A stretch of 64,000 nt of DNA from Adineta vaga (Eukaryota > Rotifera). The DNA is taken from positions 5,766,001 to 5,830,000 of the forward strand of contig CP075493.1 of the NCBI GenBank assembly GCA_021613535.1. The letters run 5' to 3'. Positions within the stretch are counted from its first letter, which is position 1, and the number at the start of each line of letters is the position of its first letter. The notes beneath the pieces were generated by a model that did no database searches, was not told where the DNA came from, and saw only the letters and a program-made list of their open reading frames with translations. The translations under genes and the position numbers were made by a program. Positions 1 to 16,274 of the stretch are shown here, in pieces.

Positions 1-1901
1 ATGATCATTTTGTCATTATATATATATGTCACTTCTATCATGTTTTTCTTTTCTTTTTTAAATAAGATCAAGATACTGTATTTAATGAACAATTTTGCAT
101 GCATATGTGTATGTTAGTCGATGAATATACTAATAAAGATTCTTTATACTAAATATCAAATGTTTATAGATTGAAAAAAGGAATTCTTGTTTTAGTATCA
201 TGACAACGGTTGCAAAATCGATCTCACTTATATTGTTGAGATGACATAACACGATATTTGAGGAAACACAGACTATTCTATAATCTACAGATTAGAATCA
301 GTAACAAATTTATCTGAATCCCGATAAATAATGTCTGAATCTCATCAGCAATAAAATTATATATGAGTTTTTCTTTTTCTTGATGACGCACGAACATTAT
401 TATTCTTTTCTTAATAATAAATCAAGAAGATAGCTTGCAGACTATAATATTCTTCATTTTTTCCTCTTAAACTAGAAATAGAATTGCGTGAGTATTAAAA
501 CGTTTCAAAAATAACTGAAAGAAAACAAACTCTAGACGTCACTCAATCGAGTAACTAAAAGACAAGATATAAACAACGAAAGAATGAATATATCTTTACA
601 CATGATGTCACAATTCTATTTCCTTTATTTATATCCTGTTGTAAGCTGATAATCTAGTATTTCGTATCAAGGTTGATTTGTTATAAATAGAAAAGCGAAA
701 TAACCTATTTATGATTTTTGTTATCAACAACTATATGCCAATAAATTGTGATAATTTTTCAAGATGCAAATGTCAGATGACGTTTATCTGATATTCATAC
801 AGAAGTTATCATTGAAAGTAAGTATAGAAAAATGACATATATACATATAGCACACCTACAATATTATTGATTTTAATCGTATACGTCCTCGTAACACTAT
901 ATCATAAGCGCTTGGTTTGCATTCTAATTGATTCACTTCTTTGTATCTAGACACTATGTGTAGCTTTTCTAATCCTTTTTCACACTTAAACAGATGTGAG
1001 AAAATGGTCACCATGCTCGAGGGCTCTCTTTTTTTTTCTGTGTCATTCGATCATTACAGTTAAACGAAAGCAGAAGAAGAGAAAAAGTCATAACTGTTTC
1101 AAACATCTGGTGTCCGTCTGATTTCAACTGATACCATGTCAAATTTACTAACCATCAAAACCAGATGGGTAAAATAGAAATTGCTTTCTTAAAATAAAAA
1201 GAAAACGAGGCCGATGAATCAATAATGATATTTCGATCACATGGAATCACTTTTCTTTACCACTCATCGTTCTGTATCTGCTTAACTTTATGTATAAAAT
1301 ACGGTAAACTAATTAGTCTTTTCTTCTATTGACTACAAAATACGCAATAGATTCGTACATATTACTATCATCATTAACATCATCAGACTATATTTTGTCA
1401 TAGGCGTAATACTATACGCTATCGTTACTGATCAACTGATATATAAACAATCAACCACGTGTTTATATATGTCTCTCGATTTATCTTTTTTCTCATGTGT
1501 ACCACACGCGAGATATATCACATACAAAATTCCAGCGAATAGTCTTATGACGCCGAGCAATAGCAAATCGTTGAGCGGGCATCATTTTGCCCGGGTAAAA
1601 AGACGAGAAAAAGAACGAGAAGGGAAAGCGAGAGAGGGGAGAGAGAGAGAAAAAAAGGAGAGCAGAGTACATCACGACTGACGCCGATATAAATGGCAAG
1701 CGCTCTGTTCTATTTAGCTTTTATTTCTATCGTGCGCGCGCACGGCGACTAACGAAAGTGTGTGTGTGTTGTGAGTGAGTGAAAGAAGAAAGAAAAAAAA
1801 GAAGATCGTCCATCAGTTAACAAATATTTGATGGGACTAAATTTATTCGATACGAAAACTTAATTCACTTATTATTACAATTAATTACACAAAAACGAAA
1901 A
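1..1901. other. Upstream region of the MNK gene, no gene seen
   Basis: AT-rich DNA with no exon-like reading frame on either strand that I could support. The right part, from about 1600, becomes purine-rich with GAGA-type tracts, a short alternating CG/GT stretch near 1735-1770 and then an A-rich leader just before the start codon at 1902, so it probably holds the promoter and 5' untranslated region of the kinase gene. Short open frames at 1469-1699 lie on both strands of the low-complexity tract and look like chance. Confidence 0.5.
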
Positions 1902-4908
<3,007 letters not shown>

Positions 4909-7500
4909 GGTTAGGAACAAAAATATCTTGATCAACACGTCATTTTGTTTCTTTGTTTTACTTTTATATACTTTTCCTTTCTTATCCTCTACAATTAGAA
5001 GAACTTTCTTTGTTATATCCATATACACCTTGAGTAGGATAGGTTATTTATCTTACCCAGTGATGATTTTTCTTCACCTTCTTTCCTTTTCCGTTCTACG
5101 CATTATTTCGATCTGACTTTCAGTATTGTTATTCTACTTCGTGGTTTTTTTTCTTTCTCTCTCACTCTCTTCATTTGTGAACATCAGGGTAGTCGCGATG
5201 CGTTTTTCGCAGTTGAAAGGTTGGGTTGTACACTTGACTAAGGAGGTGAATTATTGTTTAATTTGAGACGTTAAGTCTCGGATTCCAATCATTTCTTCGA
5301 TGTGTCTCTCATTCATTCTGTAGTGCGCGGTCCGACATTATATATATATATATTTGTTATAGTCTTGTTCCATATCTATTGTATATATTTCAAACATCTT
5401 CTCTTTCTCTTTCTCTCTCTTTTTCTTCTCTGTTCGTTGCCATTTTTGTGCCATTTCTTGTTCTTGCTCGAAGCATCAAAATGTAGTTAGGCAGCGATGA
5501 TATGATATTTTCATTATGTAAATATATATATGTTTCTGTATGTATCTGGATTCTTTTTGCGAAGCATAACACATTCATATAACTTGTGAATATCTACTCT
5601 TCTCTTTTTCTCTTTCTTTTTTTTGTTTGTTTTCACCTATACCGGTCTTTTGATCTTCTTTTGTTATAAACTTGTATTGATGTTTCCTTTGCGTTTTTTT
5701 TCTTCTTTTCTTCTCATGTCTGGGATGAAATTCAAGCGGACAGAGAAGTTTTCTGCGTAATGATGACCAAAGGCCATGTGCGGCATTATGTGTGATTTGT
5801 CGTCATTTTGTCACTTTCTTTCTCTCTTTTTCCTTCTTCTTCTTCTTCTTCTTCACGTCTTTATTCTTTTTTTTGTACGTAGATTGTTCGAGTTATTTCA
5901 TGGACTACACGCGAGATGTCTGGATAAGAGGAAAGAACTTGTTGTAGCGAGACAGATGAGTAAATGGAATTATTATTATTATGATTTAGTTTAAGTTAAC
6001 ATTTAAGAAAAACCAATAAAAGAAAGAAATATAGGATAAAAAAGAACTAAAATCGTTTCTTTCATTATTGATGGACATGAAGAAAGATAAGGAACTAATT
6101 TTAAGCTTAATATTATGCTGACCTACTTATGAAAATACAATTGTGCAATTACAAAACAAGCAACATCACATGCTTACGTGATAAGAAGAGAGTAGGAAGT
6201 AAATTGCGTCGATAAGAAAAATAACTAAGTTATAAATAAAAAGTATAATATCAATTTCTCACATGAGATTGATGAGTGGTTTTTTGATATTTCGTTGCTT
6301 ATTGTCGTTATCTTTTATGTTTCGAGAGAAAGAAATCAAGGCATACAAGACAAACAAAAAAGTCGTTACTATTTTCCATTGATTTACCGTCCGAACTAGT
6401 AATAAAACTTAAGATTGTCATTCTCACCTAGATGGCATAATATTATTCTATATACAATACTAGCATAACTTGAATACTTTGAAATGCACTCGATTGATTC
6501 AATACCTCGATGTAAAATATTACCATATTTGTTTTTTACTCTTTCATTTGAAATAACAAAATACTTATGAAAATATAGCAAAACATTTGAGATCAACGAT
6601 AATATGTCTTTTTATAGAAATCTATTAAATAATTTTAGCAATTATCAACATTCCAATAGAAGAAACAAAAACATAAGCAATTATTTTGTTTAATGTTAAT
6701 CATAAACGACACATTCATCGTTAAATCTGAATTGCGATCGATATTTCTTTTCATTTATCACGTAGAAAAGAAAGCTTAAATTATATATACATCTCTTCAT
6801 AGGAAGAGACGAAAGAAAAACAACCAGTTTGATAGCTGGATCTTATTGTACTTTTGACATTTAGTCGATTGTTACTCAATTGCGCAGATAGAAAATATAC
6901 ACGTGATGTTATTCAAAAGTCATCTACGCATGACCAGTATTAAGGAATGTTATTGATTGTACACCTATAACTATAATCGGAGTACAATTAATGAATGATG
7001 ATATCTATTGTAGTTTTGTTGATGAAGAAAAAAGAAAATGTTTTTTTGTTCCATGTAAATATAATGTCCGGAAACAACTTGAATACATTCGATTGATTGT
7101 TTTTCTTTAAAACGCAACCTCTGATTATAAAGATTGATCTTATGTTCTATAGGCACGACCTTTTATCATGGTAATAGTACATCCATAATCGTCATGAATA
7201 TTACTTCAATCCTACACATCGATATTGCTTGATATATATATATATTCAATAAACATTGTCCTTCGTGCTAATCTTGTTCCTACAATCGTTTTTCCAATTA
7301 ATATGACACAATAACACTCATATCATATAACAAGATTTCAATATCATGATTTATATTTATCATAGTTTTTCATGGACGATCAGAGGAATTGATTGAAAAT
7401 GTTTATTTCGATTATTAATCTCAATGACAGTATAAAATCAGTCGTTTGCTTTCATTTTAAAACATCTATTTCAACGATAAAATAACTAAAACATCATATC
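4909..7500. other. 3' UTR of the kinase and intergenic DNA
   Basis: Pyrimidine-rich sequence follows the kinase stop to about 5900 (many TTTCTC and TTC runs, including a TTC repeat near 5840-5855), which probably belongs to a long 3' untranslated region; an AATAAA occurs at 6015-6020. The rest, to 7500, is ordinary AT-rich DNA. Short minus-strand frames at 6396-6596 and 6971-7156 have no recognisable domain or splice context. A TA-rich run lies near 7232-7244. Confidence 0.5.
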
Positions 7501-8202
7501 ATGTTGATTCTTAAAAGTACGATTATTATTCTTGTTGCTTTATTAGCGACAGTTCGTGGACAAAATCAATGTACAGCAGCAGCTATAGCAACATGTGGTA
7601 CCAATCCATGTGTTCAAACAGGTACTGCTTTCTCATGTCTTTGTCCCGATATGACATTGCAACCATCGGCAGCCGCTTGTACTGGTGGAGTAATTATAAC
7701 AACTACACAATCTCCAGTTGTTATACCAAATCAATGTGCTAATGCTGTTTGTCCTGCTGGTGCAACATGTATACCAACAAATCAAAATCCATCACTCTAT
7801 GTTTGCCTTTGTCCAAATAATATTATTGCAAATCCAGATTGTCCAACAACTCCATTACCGAATAATCCATGTTTAACGAATAACCCATGTGGCAACGGTG
7901 GAACTTGTGTTGTCAATCAATTGACTCTTCAAGCAGTTTGTATTTGTCCAACCGGTACTTATGGTCGAAACTGTTCTTATTCATGTCGTCCAGCCTGTGA
8001 TGTTAATTGGTAAGATTAGTTTAAAGAAAAAGAGACAAATTTTTTTCTACATTAATATTAAAGGTGTTACAATGGTGGTCGATGTGCTAATGCCTATGGT
8101 CAACCATACTGCTCTTGTGGACGAAATTATCGTGGTCGACGATGTGAACTTCGATATGACAACCATAATTATGTTTATTTATATCAAAATCCACGTTGGT
8201 AG
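7501..8202 (+). CDS. Small secreted EGF-like domain protein
   Basis: Two exons, 7501-8009 and 8064-8202, giving 215 residues. The N-terminus has a hydrophobic signal peptide ending near the VRGQ residues (about 1-21). The mature chain is cysteine-rich, with EGF-like spacing: a CGNGGTC...CICPTGTYGRNC module near residues 129-158 and a second CYNGG.C...CSCGRNYRGRRC module encoded mainly by exon 2. Two less regular cysteine clusters precede them, separated by threonine/proline-rich linkers. It is probably an extracellular or cuticle/mucus protein; a specific role cannot be assigned. An AATAAA signal lies 46 nt after the stop (8248-8253). Exon 2 is short but necessary: it completes a canonical EGF module and ends in a proper stop. 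Confidence 0.8.
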
Positions 8203-8631
8203 AGAAAAAAAGTTTCAGTTTTGATGGAAAAATTGTCGAATTTGATGAATAAATGAAAAAAAAACTTCGTTTAATTATTGTACATTTCATCTTTAAGAAA
8301 CTAACTCTTACAATCTAATTTTCCAATACATGTTACAAACGTATTTCTTCTCGAAATCAGTATTCTCTATTTGAAATTCCAAAGGTTGATATCCATTGAA
8401 ACAGAGAACGTCTAAAATTATCTCAAGTAATTTACTATCCCACTATCATGGCTATGTCGAACAGTCAATGAGAGATGATCGTTTAGACTAAAAATAAATG
8501 AAGATAGAATGCTGTAAGCAACATATTTTCGTGCGACATCTATATGTTTAGTTGCCAAGTAGCAAAACTGATGCGATGACTTCCATTTTCATATATTGCT
8601 GTCGGCATTCGATAAATATAACGAAAAAGTA
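8203..8631. other. Intergenic region between EGF-like gene and FAM221A
   Basis: About 430 bp of AT-rich DNA with the polyadenylation signal of the upstream gene at its left end. It should contain the FAM221A promoter; no obvious motif was recognised. Confidence 0.4.
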
Positions 8632-10091
8632 ATGGCAGGAAATAGTCGTGGACGTGCACCAGGTGATTATATCAGTGTACCTCCAAATGCAGCTGCACAT
8701 GTTGATGCCTATTTTGAATATCGAGCGTAAGAATTCATTAGTAAATTATAATATTCTAATATTTATTTCCTGATAGGATTGTTGGTGATGATGATGGAGG
8801 GAAATTGTTTACACCAGAAGAATATGAAGCTTACAAGAGACGAGTTTTGCCAATGGTAGAAAGTGATTTATTGATTTTTTTAAGACAGATATTAAATTAC
8901 ACGAAAAAGAAACGAAGACAAATATTGACTGAAATCATAGTGTTTTTCAGTTTAGAAGATTGATCTTATACTAAGTTTCTAATTTGAATATTTTAAGCGC
9001 TTACACAATCGCGTATTCGTGGCATGGGTCAATCCACAAGGAATGGATTGTATTCTTATCGGACCTCAACATAAATGTCTTTGCCGACACAAGTAAAATA
9101 TTATATTGAAATTATCAAGAATTATTCTGTTTTTCTTCTTCTTTTGTTCAATCCAGATTTTCTGAACATAAAACTGATTTTCCAGAAATTCCACATGAAC
9201 GACCTATTCTCATTTCATGTCGTCAACCCGGTTGTCGTTGTGTATCATTTGAATATGTTGCTAATGCATCCGGTACAAGTGATCCTAATTGTCGTTGTAA
9301 ACATTCACTTGATACACATGGTACGAGACCACCTTACAAATGTCAAAAAAGTATGATAAATGAAGCACAAATTTCAATCGAATGTTAATAATAAAATTCT
9401 TATTTAAATTTTCTTGATAGATTGTAATTGTACTGGATTTAGTGCACCATTTACATGTACTTGTGGTGAATCAGCTAATAAACATATAACATTAGTTGAA
9501 ACAAAAGAAGAAAGAGAAAGACGTGGTCATCCAACTGGTTATGCTACACCTTATAAAGCTATGGGTGGTTTAACAGGTTTTAGTTCATTAGCTGAAGGTT
9601 ATCTCAGACTTGATCCAAGTGGTCGAGGTTAGAAAACGAGGGAAAAAAAGCACGTCCATGTTTCGTTTCAATGCTCTCTTTTTGTATAGGTCGACCCGAT
9701 GACGATTTTCTCAATCAACCAATTACAGCTATGGATCATCCAATACTTCGTGCACATGCATCTATGGATCCTAATAGTAACTATCGTGCTTCTACATACA
9801 AAATTGGATGATTTTGTTTTTCTTTTGCGTAAAAAAAGGTGCTGAAGCACAGTCGCAATTACGTCGTCCTGGTGAATCTGAACTCGATTATTATGAACGT
9901 CGCTATCAAGAACGAGTACAATCTATAATTCTTTTCTTCTGATAGTGTTATATTTTCATTGTTTTATTTAGCAACGTCTTTCACGTGGTATTCGTCCAGC
10001 ACCGAATCCATATGATACAAATGCACAATTGAAAACAGGCGTTCGATATGATCGATCACCACCACGACGTATTACTGGTAGTAAAAAATAA
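8632..10091 (+). CDS. FAM221A: FAM221A family protein
   Basis: Eight exons: 8632-8726, 8777-8855, 8998-9092, 9157-9350, 9421-9627, 9690-9776, 9839-9915, 9972-10091; 317 residues. FAM221 proteins are conserved in animals and have no established biochemical function. The match to vertebrate FAM221A runs the whole length: an N-terminal VDAYFEYR...GDDDGGKLFTPEEYE block, a cysteine/histidine-rich centre (CLCRH, GCRC, CRCKH, CNCTGF, CTCG) that looks zinc-binding, the signature block AMGGLTGFSSLAEGYLRL, and a C-terminal YYERRYQER motif. The tail after that motif is short and basic. The fourth exon holds most of the cysteines. A polyadenylation signal is at 10162-10167. FAM221B is the alternative, but the N-terminal and C-terminal blocks favour the A form. 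Confidence 0.9.
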
Positions 10092-10408
10092 AAAATAAAA
10101 CAATATTCACTTCGAAGAGAAAACTGGGTCGCTTTTGTATATTATTTTTCATTACTTTCTCAATAAAAGATAAACAAGCCGGTGATATAAAATGAATTTT
10201 TCTTATACTGCATCATTCTAATCAAAAAGTTTTTATAGGTATTGCAGAATACTAAATAAGTTTATTTCGAGAAATAAATATCACTAAATAGTCTTCATAT
10301 TAATTCATCAATCTTTTTTACGATATCATCATGTGTCATTTATATGACCGATGAACTTCTTTTCTTACTATTCATCGTCAAATTTCTCTCCTCTAACTTA
10401 CCCATAAG
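10092..10408. other. Intergenic region
   Basis: AT-rich, 317 bp. It contains the FAM221A polyadenylation signal (10162-10167) and the presumed promoter of the next gene; nothing else seen. Confidence 0.4.
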
Positions 10409-13400
10409 ATGAAACTGTTCAAATATTTATGTCATTTAAACTTATTCAAAAATGTAGATGATAATGAATATCAAAATCGTTCAAATATAGTTGCTACACG
10501 AATATATATCATAACATTTCTATTCGTTCTTATTAGTATTATCGTTACTCTTTGGTTAACTGTAGAAATCAATAGTATAACAATTAATAATCCAACACAA
10601 GAACAATTTCATACTTTTCCACATGATTCGCAATGTCCCTGTTCGCAATTATCTCTTTCCTATGGAACTTTCGTTACATTGAATGAAAAATTCCATCAAG
10701 TATGTTCAAGTGATTTTGTGTCTGATCGGTGGATTCAAATGCTCTTTACCGGTTCAAATACAAGCAATTTTTATCAATCGGATATTCGATTAATGGGTAG
10801 TTCATCATTTCAAGTGCTTGCTAGTCTTTGTCATCTGGCAAAGAAACGTGTTCAAGCTGATTTAAATTCTCTCTATGCTAGTCAATTCATTAGTACAAAC
10901 ATTCTCTATGATAATTTACTTCAATTAACAGTAGAAGCATCGATTCTTGAATTTAAATTAACAATGTCATTTCTATTTCAATCTCAACTTCATTTAATCA
11001 ATCAAATGATGTTTGCAAATCAATTAATGCCTGCACGAGAAACAACTTTTCATCTTTATTTTTATGATCAACTATATGCTGAGTCGACAACATTATCAAT
11101 TATCGAACGTGTATTCTTAGGAGCTAATAATTCTTATTGTTTGTGTTCTGGGAATTATTCTTGTAGTGAACAATCAGGAATATATTCTATCAATATAACT
11201 AACAACAGTTTAACAAAATCTTCTATTGTATCATTGATGACCATTCCAGGTTTTCTGGCTGGTTGTACATCGATTCATTCACTTATGCAATCAACTCTCG
11301 AATGTTTTTATGATCAATTATGCTTAAATACTATTCTTTCATATATAACTAATGAAGACAATTTTACTGCAATGTCTGAATTTGAATTAACTCATTTTCA
11401 AACAAATTCAACTATTCAAACAATCGTTGATCAGATGATGTTAGAAGATTTGACATATAATATATCTTATGAGAAATATTTTGCGCAATGTAAACCATTA
11501 ACATGTACCTATATGAATATGAAACGTCGAGATTTTGTTTATATTCTAACGAAAATTATTGGTTTACTTGGTGGATTAACAATCGTATTAGGATTGCTTA
11601 TTCCACTAATTGTTCGGTATATTCGCAATCGACGATTACAAAATGAATCAACACGTAAAACAAGTTGTAAGTGAAAATAAATTTCTTCAAAAATCTTCTA
11701 TAATTTTCTTTTTTCTAGTACGCATCAAATTTATCGAATATAAATCACGTATGAGTCATATTTTCAAAGAATTGAATATCTTCAAAACGAATTCTAATAA
11801 TAATTGTTACACTAATTATGAACGTCAAATTACACGAATATTTATACTTCTTCTTATAACATCATTTACAACTATCATTATCTATCTTCTATCTACTGAA
11901 GATATTTATCGCAAAAGTATTGTAAATCCAAATGAAACAACTTATATGAAATTAAAACAACAATATCATGATTATGTTAGTTGTCCATGTACACAATTAT
12001 CAACATCCTATGAGAAATTTCTTTCTATTACTCCAATTTATCATGAAATCTGTTCGAGTGATTTTATTTCATCTGAATGGATGGATTTTCTTGCATTATT
12101 TACATCATATACAATGGTAGCTGATTTACGGTATGAAATTAATTTACTTGCACAATTTAATATTCTTAATACATTTTGCATGAGTACTGCTCAGACAATT
12201 GAAGATGCTCGACGAATTTTTCTTCAAAATCAATATGTTACTTCGGAAATTATTGATGAAGATATCTTTCGAAATCATATATCTTCGTTAATTGATAATT
12301 GGAAAGCAAATATTCAGAATCAATACGTACGTTTAATTGATTTCATTCGAGAAACAAATCAAGGAAATAAATTGATTAATTATTTACATAATATCGATTT
12401 TAAATTAAATTTAACGACAAAAGAAATGCATTATAAATCTCTAAATTATTCAAATTGTTCTTGTGATTTATTTAGTTCATGTACGATGCCTATAGTTAAT
12501 GCATTACCAAGACGACTTTCTTTTGGTTATAGTCCTTCTTCTTTGAATATTCCTAATTTTTTCATTGGTTGTTTTCCTACGGAAGCACTTTTTCAATCAA
12601 CATTAGAATGTTTTGCTAATCAAACTTGCTTAAATAATATGATTGAATATATTTATGCAATTTACTTTGATTATGTCGTACCGAAAAATTTTATCATATT
12701 AAATATAACTGATCAACAACAAAATGAAACGATTGAAACAATTATTAATCGATTGATGGTTAATTCTTGGATAGAAAATATATCATTTTCTTCATATTAT
12801 AATTCATGTGCTCCAGTTTGTACGTATGAATATAAAAGTTATCGTCGTCTTATTGTTGTTCTTTCAACAGTAATAGGCGTATTTGGAGGATTAGCAAAAG
12901 GTTTAAAACTTCTTATTTCGATTATTATTATATGCATTGAAGATTTAGTCACTATCAATTCATTTGCTTCCGTGACACAACTAATGAAATGTATTTTTTA
13001 TGTAAATAATGATCAAACAAGAATGAATCGATTACATTTTTTATTCTTACTTATTACTTTAATAATTCTTTATCTTGTTTCATATTTATCTATACAAACA
13101 AAGACCATTGAAATCAATCAACCATCACTTTCTATTTATGAAGATTTAGTAAGACAATATCCGGAAAAATTAGAATGTTCATGTTCAAAAATATCCATTG
13201 AATATGAAACATTTTTTAGAATAAAACCACGTTTTCATCAATTATGTTCGAGTGATTTTATATCGAACGATTGGATTGTATATATTTATAAAAATAACAA
13301 TCAATCAATTTCCGAAGATTCTCAAAAAATCCTTCTTGGACAATATCAATTATTAGCATCATTTTGTCAGTTATCGAAGGAAACAGTTGAGAATGCAATT

Positions 13401-14096
13401 TTACAATTAGCTACAACTGATTATATTAATATGAAATTGATTCCTATTAATAGATTCTATGAACAAGTATATAAAATAAAGGATGATTTTGAACTACGTA
13501 CTGTTCAATCTTTTATCAATATTCTTGATCTTATTCGAGAAATGACTGCAAATAATCTGTTAATGACTATGCATTCAACAAATTGGAAGCATACTTCGAT
13601 TCAAAGAACTGCTCGTTATTGGGATTATCAAACAATTTCAATGAAATATAATCAATGTGATTGTGGATTATCACCGAAATGTATTCATTCATATAGAAAT
13701 ATGACATTTGGTTGTTATTCTTTAGAAACATTACTTCAGTCTACACTTCAATGTTTTTATAATCAAGAATGTATTGATTCAATGCAGTATTTTCAAGCAT
13801 TAAATTTTTCCACTAATAAAAGTCAATTTGATATTAATTCAACGGTAGAATTTATCTTAGAAAAACTTTTTATTGAAGAATATTATCTTGATATATCTTA
13901 TGATAATTACTTCAATCAATGTGCTGTATCATCATGTAGTTATTCATTGTGTGGAAATGGAAATCCGATCGATACGGCAGTTATGTTAATCGAACTTTTT
14001 GGTGGTTTATCAATAATTTCTCATTGGCTAATTATTGGAATTGTTCGATTTCATCAATATCTTAAGCAACGACAAATAAAATTAGAGATGTCTTGA
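10409..14096 (+). CDS. Three-unit tandem-duplicated membrane protein, unknown function
   Basis: Predicted exons 10409-11666 and 11719-14096 (1211 residues). I do not recognise the family. The protein is three repeats of about 400 residues. Each unit has a hydrophobic segment near its start, a long probably extracellular part and, in units 1 and 2 clearly and unit 3 recognisably, a second hydrophobic segment at its end. Each extracellular part begins with a C.CS/T...S.EYE/YGTF element, then F/YH.(V/I/L)CSSDF(V/I)S..W, and later (L/F)QSTL(E/Q)CF..Q.C and a SY..YF/Y..C block, so the cysteines are conserved between units. Units 2 and 3 lie in one uninterrupted frame. Unit 1 is joined to unit 2 by a 52-nt GT-AG intron; without splicing, unit 1 would stop at 11674 (421 residues). 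Unit 2 starts with its own methionine at about 11752, so separate translation is also possible. Many N-glycosylation sequons are present. Polyadenylation signal at 14195-14200. Confidence 0.7.
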
Positions 14097-15524
14097 TAGT
14101 ATATATATATATATCAACTTTTGCGAAGTAATCATTTATTTGTTGTGTAAAATATGAAAATGTGAAAAGTATTTAATAATAATAATTTTTAATCAATAAA
14201 TATGATCGATACTTATGAAATCGTCCTCGTATAGCAATCGAATGAGTATGTGTGAGTGTGCCTATAGTTTAATATAACACCCTTACATCCTCTCCCGAGC
14301 TCAATGAATGCTCAATGCTAATATAGTGGCACATGTATATAGGAGGTAATACTTATAAACTCAACTCGTTTAAATGAATTTATGTATGCGGTATTCGTTC
14401 GCAACTGAATACGATTGCGCAGGGTGCTTTAAGACTGAGTGTGTTTGGCCGAAGATGATTTATTGACTGAATTTGAATCATTTTCAGGAATATTATCAAA
14501 AATATTGTTCAAATTTAAAACTGTACTCCATTAATCTTACGAGTTGTAGAATATCTTTGTTTGAATTTATTGATTTTAATATCCATCTGTTCAAGAAAAA
14601 GGATGAATATGGTTTATTGGAAGCAAAGAGTACATATGAAAAACAATTATATTTGATATAACAAGAAGAGATATTTCTAAGCATCTCTTCATATACGAGA
14701 TTCATTTCTGGATCACCATGAAGAGTAGATTTTTTACTTTCAGAGTTATTTCAGTCTTATGAAAACATTAACAGCATTTGCAGGGTATGTATAATTTGTA
14801 TGATTGGGCATACAAAGAAACATACGAAAATGAATGACAAACTTAAATGAAGAATGTGCGCGTGGGTATTTATATTAATCTATAGGCATACTCATCCCAT
14901 CTCGCTATTATTAGGAAATGGTTTACTGCCACGGATGGGTGCATTTAGAATGACTGATCTACTATCAACAGCACACGTATAATACTAAAGATGAACAATT
15001 TATCGTAATGTTCTTTATACTGAAAAGATTCAATGATTCAAGTACCAGTACATCAACGTTATTGTAAAACGAATATCTGACTAACTTCACTCTTGGGTAT
15101 TGCACTATATAAATTGTTGACATTATACTTTACTTTATATATACAAATGAACTGTGTCATCATGCTGATCCTGAATGCACGCATCGAATAATGAAGCGTA
15201 GATGGCGTTATCATCTAATATATAAAATATCTAAAGCCATCTATCACTTTGAAAGAAATTTCAACGAAATATTGTTAAAAAACATCTTCTCATGCAAAAT
15301 AATTAAAAGAAAAAAAATTAAAAAAATTGAAAAAAAAATATATTGTTTGTTGACTTCGGTTGCTCACCTACCATCGATATGGCTCCTTTGATCATCACCC
15401 ACCATCGACAACGACAAGATGAAAGAAATAAGCAATACACCCACATGATTCTTAACAAAAGATGATAATGGATGAATAAATCTTATAAACTTTGTTTTCT
15501 AGATCATTTCCTTTTTAGTTTCAG
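14097..15524. other. Intergenic region upstream of MED8
   Basis: About 1.4 kb, with a TA run just after the preceding stop (14100-14114). Two open frames of about 62-69 codons overlap each other on opposite strands near 14473-14705 and another lies at 15191-15391; they are lysine- or phenylalanine-rich and I see no homology or splice context. The right end has a pyrimidine-rich stretch and TTTCAG directly in front of the MED8 start codon. Confidence 0.45.
15512..15524 (+). promoter_or_regulatory. Splice acceptor abutting the MED8 start codon
   Basis: A T-rich tract with TTTAGTTTCAG ends immediately before the MED8 ATG at 15525. With no coding frame continuing upstream, this is either the 3' end of a 5'-UTR intron or a spliced-leader trans-splice acceptor. 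Trans-splicing is known in rotifers, so both remain open. Confidence 0.5.
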
Positions 15525-16274
15525 ATGAATCATCCAACAACTGCAACAATCAATAAACTAACAGACTATGATAAACTACAACAAATCCTGGATAAAGTAC
15601 GTGATATGAAACAAGCTCTTGCTGGCTTCTTCATTGAATATGAACGTGGTCAACTATCATGGCCAACAATTCTTGATCAAATGAGTCTTCTGTCTTCACA
15701 AATTACAACATTACGTGCATCAGTACGACATATTTTACCATCATTACGTACCAATTCTATTGTACCTATGTGTTTATCACCTGATAATGATGTAAATGTT
15801 GAACATTTAACTGAAAGACGTCTCTCAGTATTTAATCATGATTTCATGCCTCAATTATTACGTACCAAAAATTTACCTGAAATTGAAGAACGTGAACGTT
15901 TATTAAATGTCAATTCCACTAGTAATAATCTCGGTAGTACATATGGTCGTCCAATGTTAAATCCAAATGAAATTCAAATGCGTATACAAGAATTAAATTC
16001 AGCTTTACATAGTACAACTGATATTCTTCTACAAACGAAAGCAGCAACAGAGAAAACAGAAAAACAATTTGATTTACAACGTTTTACGAATCCAGCTGAA
16101 ACAAAACAATTATTAGACGCAATGAATTATGGTACAGTTCTTAAAACACCGGATACATCCGCATCTATAGCACGAAATGAACAAGCTAATATGAATCAAC
16201 AAATGTCAACTCAACCACAACGAGCAGCAGCTCCATCTCTAAGAATAAAAACAGTTGCAAAAGCAAATCGATGA
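15525..16274 (+). CDS. MED8: Mediator complex subunit 8
   Basis: A single exon of 249 codons. MED8 belongs to the head module of Mediator and links the module to TBP and RNA polymerase II in the nucleus. The alignment with animal MED8 is recognisable along most of the length: an N-terminal helical part, then the QLSWPTILDQMSLLSSQI segment, the VPMCLSPDND segment, VFNHDFMPQLLRTK, and a C-terminal FTNPAETKQLLDAMNYG segment. The C-terminus is glutamine-rich, then basic. The frame begins directly after a splice-acceptor-like TTTCAG. The stop is followed almost at once by AATAAA at 16278-16283, so the 3' untranslated region must be very short. GSK3 starts only 240 bp downstream in the same direction. 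Confidence 0.9.
   Translation: MNHPTTATINKLTDYDKLQQILDKVRDMKQALAGFFIEYERGQLSWPTILDQMSLLSSQITTLRASVRHILPSLRTNSIVPMCLSPDNDVNVEHLTERRLSVFNHDFMPQLLRTKNLPEIEERERLLNVNSTSNNLGSTYGRPMLNPNEIQMRIQELNSALHSTTDILLQTKAATEKTEKQFDLQRFTNPAETKQLLDAMNYGTVLKTPDTSASIARNEQANMNQQMSTQPQRAAAPSLRIKTVAKANR

Noticed and set aside
14473-15391. Three short frames upstream of MED8
   Set aside because: Short, on both strands, no domain, no splice signals linking them.
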